From Tubulanus polymorphus (Eukaryota; Nemertea; Palaeonemertea; Tubulaniformes; Tubulanidae): a DNA stretch of 64,000 nucleotides. Both the position numbers and the translations under genes were made by a program. Shown in pieces: positions 62,101-64,000 of the stretch; positions within the stretch are counted from its first letter, which is position 1, and the number at the start of each line of letters is the position of its first letter. Under the pieces are notes generated by a model. The model made no database searches. It saw only the letters and a list, made by a program, of their open reading frames with translations, and was not told the origin of the DNA. Where the stretch lies: the NCBI RefSeq assembly GCF_964204645.1, contig NC_134027.1, positions 8,420,485 to 8,484,484 on the forward strand, in the 5' to 3' direction.

Positions 62101-63265
62101 GCTGTTTCTTGTGTTTCCTCTGTTATACATTTCTTGACGATTCTAGGAGCTATGAAACCCTGTAAATGTTAATGATACATCAAATCCTATACAGTTATAC
62201 TCAATCCAAACCTAAAGTAGCATATGCTATTCGCAAATGATTTTGTATAATACAGTTGAACCTGGCTAATACGATTCTATTTAAGACAAAAGCTGCCTAT
62301 TACGATGATTTCCAGCATGTCCCAGCTAAAATATCTATATCGAACAAGAATTGGGTAATACAAAACCTGTTAAATACAACAGTTTCACTTTTCCCACAAG
62401 ATTTGTATTGATGTTCCACTGTGGTATATGAAAAAACTGAATAGAGCCTATAGTTGTTTTACATAGAGGGTACTTGCCTTTCGTTTTCTAGACAGGCCTG
62501 GTTTAGGAGCGCTAGTAGGGCAAAATGTTGAGTTTTTGGGAATTGCTGGTTCTGGTTTTGAAACAACCCTTAGTGTTGGTTCTACTGTTGGTGTTTTCAA
62601 GGATTTTACGGCAACTTCCTTTCTCAATTCTTCAACTTGAATCAAATATTTGTCAGTCTCTAAGTCACTTCCAACCTGTACCTACAGTGAAAACATTTCT
62701 AGATAAGGCTATATTGATACGTTAAACTGATTATTTTCACTTTATTTGTGATCTCCATTTGATCAGATAAAAGGGTGACAAGCCCACAAGACATAGGCCT
62801 AACCTTGAAGTAAACAGACTGATTACTCCAAGACATAGGCTAACTGACACCAAATAAAGACACACAATCATTTAAATTCTTACCTTTTGTGATAGTTTGA
62901 GATGTACAGAATCCAATTTTGTCCCATTAATTTCATAAAGCACAACCTATGTTAAACATATATTCAAAAGACAATAAAATTCTGTATTATCTATCGTCAG
63001 GGCAAATCGATTTTCGGTAAATAAACAATAACCAGACCTTCGTTCCTGAAGAATCGACTTTCACAATTCCATCTTGCCAAACTTTAGATTTTTTCAGCTT
63101 CTGATGGGTGTACAAAACCTGCAATTCGTGAAATAAAAATCGAACTTGTTTCTGTACATAATAGAAATCTAATTGAATGCTCTACCTCTGACGACAAGGA
63201 GAGGTTCCCCTATTCTAGAAATAATGACATATTTCTTGCTAAGATCTTACATTATACTCATTCAT
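53177..63265 (-). CDS. ZGRF1: ZGRF1, GRF zinc finger and superfamily 1 DNA helicase
   Basis: Thirty-one exons join in one frame of 1763 residues (human about 2100). In transcript order: 63251-63265, 63038-63118, 62884-62946, 62478-62681, 60954-62159, 60756-60846, 60575-60424, 60232-60346, 59698-60116, 59468-59609, 59285-59374, 59094-59203, 58978-59025, 58654-58842, 58472-58571, 58252-58398, 56669-56912, 56461-56563, 56234-56360, 55992-56151, 55831-55908, 55603-55686, 55472-55520, 55272-55349, 55089-55190, 54908-54991, 54697-54825, 54196-54407, 53905-54021, 53700-53809, 53177-53619. The N terminus has VLYTHQKLKKSKVWQDGI, the conserved ZGRF1 start (DUF2439). A disordered middle follows. The GRF finger is at 878-916. 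Helicase motifs are GVFGAGKSY (1216-1224), DECSQ (1370), VGDPKQLGP, RTQYRCHP, VSTVDAFQGGERD (about 1549) and KRTNVALTRAK (1580). Human ZGRF1 is a 5'-3' helicase that dissociates D-loops with RAD51 in crosslink repair. The exon 17 acceptor is the least certain. Confidence 0.93.
56961..58239. mobile_element. Helitron/pearl-like non-autonomous element filling ZGRF1 intron 16
   Basis: The left end reads actagggatccagggacacc and then tgcccacttggga. The core is a tandem array of four units of exactly 154 bp. A unique right arm follows (gccagtcggccatcttgat, tgtgtctagggtagatac), then a degenerate (ACGG)n tail at about 58154-58191, the word caagtgaacgcaatagccc, and a terminal stem-loop (cccgctgggac-taaa-gtcccaagtggg). 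This order of left arm, core repeats, tetranucleotide tail and terminal hairpin is that of bivalve pearl elements, regarded as Helitron-like. No transposase is encoded. The assignment is inferred from structure, not from a database match. Confidence 0.7.
57032..57630. repeat. Tandem array of four 154-bp units
   Basis: attcaacgccccctggtg-type unit starts occur at 57032, 57186, 57340 and 57494, an exact 154-bp spacing. Units share blocks such as aaactcaccacaatcataga and acaactttgcaattgat. They differ by scattered substitutions with almost no indels, so the spacing has been kept despite divergence. The last unit ends near 57630, a little short. Confidence 0.9.
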
Positions 63266-64000
63266 TTCCAATCGGTGTACTAGTATATGGAGAAATCAGT
63301 AGGAGTGTCATGTAATCTGAAAAGACAATGTCACATGTAGCTGTGTCACTAATCCTGATGAATTCTTTCTACCAAATTATCTAAATTACTTAGAGGTCAA
63401 GATCTATAGCCTAATAGGCCTAGATTAGTAACCCAGTGATGTTGTCATGTGGATGCATCTGATATTTCAAAATTCTATGGGGGAGGGCCATATTCTATGG
63501 GGGAAGGTTCGCACAAACAGTGTTTAAACAACTTTGTGGAAATCAGTGGCATTGCCGTTGGAACTGTAGCGACTGCAGCAGCAAATTTACTGAATGACAA
63601 TGTTTTTTTTTCTATAGGCCCTAGGCCTACTTACTATGTTTTTGACGAAATTGAAGTAAATTCGCTGCGGCAATATTAGAACCTGGCAAAAATCGGCATT
63701 CATAAATTGCTTCCAATAATACGCCTGGATGGAAATCCTACGTTTTCTAATGTCTATTTATTAATTGATGAGACCTGTTTTTCTTGGATATTTTGCTTAC
63801 TTTTTGGGGTACATACCTCATTTATGTCTTAACAGAATGCCAAAAATCGCGGACAACAACTGAATATCCGATATATTTCCAGTTCTGTACCAATTAGATG
63901 GATTGGCAAAAAGACTCCTTAAGTCCAATTGAATGAGAGAGAAAATCCTCCATTTTGTCAAATTTCTTGAATTTTTACATTGTCACCATGCCTACGAAAT
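63266..64000. other. 5' flank of ZGRF1
   Basis: 735 bp upstream of the ZGRF1 start codon, expected to contain its promoter and 5' UTR. The short plus-strand open frame at 63449-63679 resembles nothing known. No repeat or RNA gene was recognised. Confidence 0.4.

Noticed and set aside
63449-63679. 76-codon plus-strand frame at the right end
   Set aside because: No family resemblance, with low-complexity Gly/Ala/Asn content. It lies in the probable ZGRF1 promoter.

Overview
This window is animal nuclear DNA. Its genes are split by short GT-AG introns, lack operons, and sit among AT-rich spacers full of palindromic repeats and microsatellites. Several genes have clear orthologues across Bilateria. 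The repeats suggest a lophotrochozoan, and a mollusc is plausible: one element has a 154-bp core tandem array followed by an ACGG-type tail, like the 'pearl'-type elements known from bivalves. The species cannot be read from the sequence.

Layout: the 5' end of TMEM67/meckelin lies on the minus strand (about 490-1413, running off the left edge). A divergent CABIT-SAM adaptor gene of the GAREM type follows on the plus strand (2934-5321). DENND11/LCHN is on the minus strand (7703-12533), head to head with MEST, an alpha/beta hydrolase, on the plus strand (13399-15990). An intronless class A GPCR is on the minus strand (17020-18045). A long RASSF1/5-type gene on the minus strand (21580-45716) has a C1 exon about 15 kb upstream of the next exon and several candidate first exons. 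An intronless USP5-type deubiquitinase is on the plus strand (49568-51940). Last comes ZGRF1 on the minus strand (53177-63265), a GRF-finger SF1 helicase reconstructed here as 31 exons with one open frame of 1763 codons.

The genes do not form a pathway. They are a normal metazoan mixture: ciliary transition zone (TMEM67), receptor and Ras/Hippo signalling (GAREM-like, RASSF, GPCR), membrane traffic (DENND11), an ER hydrolase (MEST), polyubiquitin recycling (USP5) and recombination repair (ZGRF1).

The most interesting observations concern exon architecture. MEST carries two tandem 41-nt versions of one exon, separated by only 44 nt, so they must be mutually exclusive. DENND11 has a diverged, phase-compatible 69-nt duplicate of part of an exon. 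The RASSF locus has up to four alternative first exons with matching splice phases. One ZGRF1 intron consists almost entirely of a Helitron/pearl-like element. Exon joins were placed by eye from splice consensus, reading phase and family similarity; no transcript evidence was available.
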